Shown in pieces: positions 43,852 to 45,674 of a stretch of 45,674 nt of DNA. The stretch comes from Deltaproteobacteria bacterium (lineage in GTDB: Bacteria > Desulfobacterota > Desulfarculia > Adiutricales > Adiutricaceae), in assembly GCA_031263485.1 (NCBI GenBank), contig JAISFS010000231.1:1-45674 (forward strand), read 5' to 3'. Position 1 is the first letter of the stretch; each line of letters starts with the position of its first letter. The translations under genes were made by a program, and so were the position numbers. The notes beneath the pieces are model-generated. The model searched no databases and was not told the DNA's origin. It worked only from the letters and a program-made list of their open reading frames with translations.

Positions 43852-45594
43852 TGACCAACTGAGGCGCTTCGGGACCGGACAATGAGGCCGGGAAACGCTT
43901 CGGGACAGCGACAGTAACGGCGGACGGCTGTCGTGTCGCGCGAACGAGTGTGACCTTGCACGATCCGGCGATCGTGACGCAAGCTTAACGGCTGGGATTT
44001 GGTCCAGTTCGGATTTCGGGGGAGAATCCAAGGAAAATTTCGGAGACCCTGGCAGTTTCGACCTCGTTGCATATCAGCGATTTCTCATGGAACACGGCGA
44101 TGTTCGTGCCGTGCTTTTGAAGGGTGCTCGCGTACTGAACGCCGTCGAATACGAAACTTCTGACGGATTCGAAGAGATATTGTGTCTGAAGGAAGAGACG
44201 ATATGGTCATCGCCAGGCAGGGTCGGCTTTGCCAACTCATCTGAAAAGTCCTGTACTACCTTTCGATTTATCAAATATTTTGGTCAAAATCATCCTCATA
44301 AAATAATGGGCATGTTTTGGCCAATCCTGTTAGATTGACGATATTTAAATCGTCGATACACTCGAAAGCACCAAACGAGATATGCTGATGCATATTGGCA
44401 CGCATCTCATATGGCGCTGAAATTTTGGATACGGTCATGTAAACGATGGAGATTTATACAGGGTCTACCCGACCGACTTTTCGTTTCCTTCGAGCGGCCC
44501 CCCCAATTTTGGAGGCAGGATATCCCCGCATGCTCTGAGCGATCCTGACACGAGAAAACCGAGTTCCCTTAGGGTTAAAAACAGTTGACCGTTCCAAGAA
44601 ATCTGAGAAAACCTAACGGTTAAGCAAACTGTTTTGGAATCTGTTGATACTCATTATCGATTTTTAGACTGAAGAAATGAATGTCCACTCGATAACCCCT
44701 AAGCCATAGGACAGTAAGCCCGCAAAAATTCCAGCATAATTATTTTGGAAAGAAAATATGTCTTGGTCAATTTTGAGAAAATCGTTGGCGGACAGAAATC
44801 ATTGCAGAGCATCGCGATTTCACCTGGTTTCAGTGAGAAAACCGGCCAATGGTCTCTGAGGCTCACTCCCAACGATCTTGCGTCGTCTGATGTATCAGGA
44901 GAATGTAATGATAACAGCGTTGAGAGAGCCGTGCGGCGGGTTGCCGGCGGAAGGGCCGGACGCGACGAAACGGCAGATTCGCTGTCGGTAGCCACAGCTG
45001 TCCAAGATAAAATCCACTATTCGCATGCCTTTCCGGACGGCAAATGATTCAATGCATCGGCAATATACAAATAATAAGTAAAATATGAGATCTCTCAATG
45101 ACAGTTAGTCTCTTTAAGACCTAATTATTATCATTATCCTCTTAATTCGGATTTATAGAGTATGCTGACCAATTAGAAGTGGAAGCATTGTCTTGTCTTA
45201 CAAAAATGTTATGATCTGACTTTGCCATGTAATATAACACCATCCTGAAATTAAATTTCAAAGTGTGGATATTATCGTTTGTCTTCCTAAACTAGGCATT
45301 AAGGCAAAAATCTCCGGACAGCCTTTTATGACTTGAAAATATTGGTATCTTGTTCATAATGTTATATGCACTTTGGAAAATAGACGTCGATATTCTCCGG
45401 TGTTCGTTTACGGAATGGGCAGCTCTGGCTTGACGTTGGCGCCTAACCTATGACTGAATCAGTCGGTACGGTGACTCGGTCACCCCAGAAACAGGGCGGT
45501 CGCCGAAGCCGCCTGTCCTGCCCTTCCGTGAACGGCATGCCTTTGAACGACTGTTCCCTCTCACGGGACACGTCACCGCGTAAAAGGAGGCTGA
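43852..45594. other. 1.7-kb AT-rich gene-free interval
   Basis: Composition becomes AT-rich from about 44060 to 45420. Short frames (for example 44087-44338 and a TTG-started one at 44745-45047) lack ribosome sites and family features. Composition turns GC-rich again near 45420, shortly before the gene starting at 45595. It may be acquired or decaying DNA. Confidence 0.45.
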
Positions 45595-45674
45595 ATGGCA
45601 GTATCCAATTCCTGCCGGTCGAAAGCGGCCGACTTAAGATCGCCGACTTCCTGCTTCGCCCAGATACTCAAGTT
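45595..45674 (+). CDS. 5' end of a gene running off the window, possibly IS4-type transposase
   Basis: AAAGGAGG at 45583-45590 followed by CTGA and ATG at 45595 is the strongest ribosome site in the window, and the frame stays open to the end (26 codons). The opening ends in SCFAQILK, which resembles the N-terminal FAQIL/FAQLM start of some IS4-family transposases. That resemblance is from memory and short, so only the gene start is well supported. Confidence 0.55.
   Translation, partial: MAVSNSCRSKAADLRSPTSCFAQILK

Noticed and set aside
44087..45047. Two small open frames in the AT-rich interval
   Set aside because: Weak or absent ribosome sites, one starts with TTG, and neither shows a domain or protein-like pattern.
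1..45674. tRNA, rRNA or other structured RNA genes
   Set aside because: No TPsiC-arm-like GGTTCRA stretch in a cloverleaf context and no rRNA-like sequence was noticed; a covariance-model scan would be decisive.

Overview
The window looks like part of the chromosome of a strictly anaerobic, fermentative, hydrogen-metabolising bacterium with an outer membrane. Evidence for an outer membrane is a TonB-dependent receptor, a TolC-family lipoprotein, a periplasmic M48 lipoprotein and a small beta-barrel candidate. Evidence for anaerobic fermentation is an electron-bifurcating [FeFe]-hydrogenase, AdhE and Rex. Most genes are GC-rich, but several intervals and the ATPase gene at 32.5-34.4 kb are clearly AT-richer. 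A Desulfobacterota-like host is my best guess at lineage; no RNA gene or taxonomic marker fixes it. Coding density is low, and long gene-free intervals of 0.3-2.3 kb separate the operons.

Layout. (1) 0-3.7 kb, plus strand: three tandem diverged copies of a plasmid pRiA4b ORF-3-like gene. Recognisable flanking sequence is duplicated with them, and the window appears to open just downstream of a fourth copy. (2) 4.4-12.8 kb, minus strand: hydC-hydB-hydA (trimeric NAD-linked bifurcating [FeFe]-hydrogenase), then a sensory-type [FeFe]-hydrogenase with a PAS domain (hydS), then a PP2C/SpoIIE-type phosphatase whose GTG start overlaps the hydS stop. (3) 14.8-18.9 kb, minus strand: adhE and the NADH-sensing repressor rex. 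Together (2) and (3) form a redox and H2 module: Rex reads NADH/NAD+, HydABC and AdhE dispose of NADH and ferredoxin electrons, and HydS plus the phosphatase probably relay H2 or redox state. (4) 20.4-22.1 kb: an AAA-ATPase/PD-(D/E)XK protein. (5) 22.2-27.8 kb, minus strand: an importer operon in the order TonB receptor, binding protein, FecCD-type permease, ATPase, for an iron chelate, haem or corrinoid. (6) 30.1-30.8 kb: a small secreted barrel candidate with a clear terminator. (7) 32.5-34.4 kb, minus strand: a second, diverged AAA-ATPase/PD-(D/E)XK protein. (8) 35.5-43.9 kb, plus strand: a two-helix membrane protein, CcdA-like thiol transporter, thioredoxin-like protein, M48 metalloprotease lipoprotein, TolC-family protein and a PhzF-like protein. 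(9) 43.9-45.7 kb: AT-rich and gene-free, until a gene with a strong ribosome binding site starts at 45595 and runs off the end.

The most unusual property is the number of short tandem-repeat arrays between operons. I could phase arrays of 18, 43, 24, 10, 41, 42, 27, 16/20, 15, 34-35, 59 and 24-25 bp by eye, each with its own unit sequence, plus a 48-bp array that lies inside the permease gene. The most striking is eight 41-bp units, each carrying a hairpin, just 3' of adhE.
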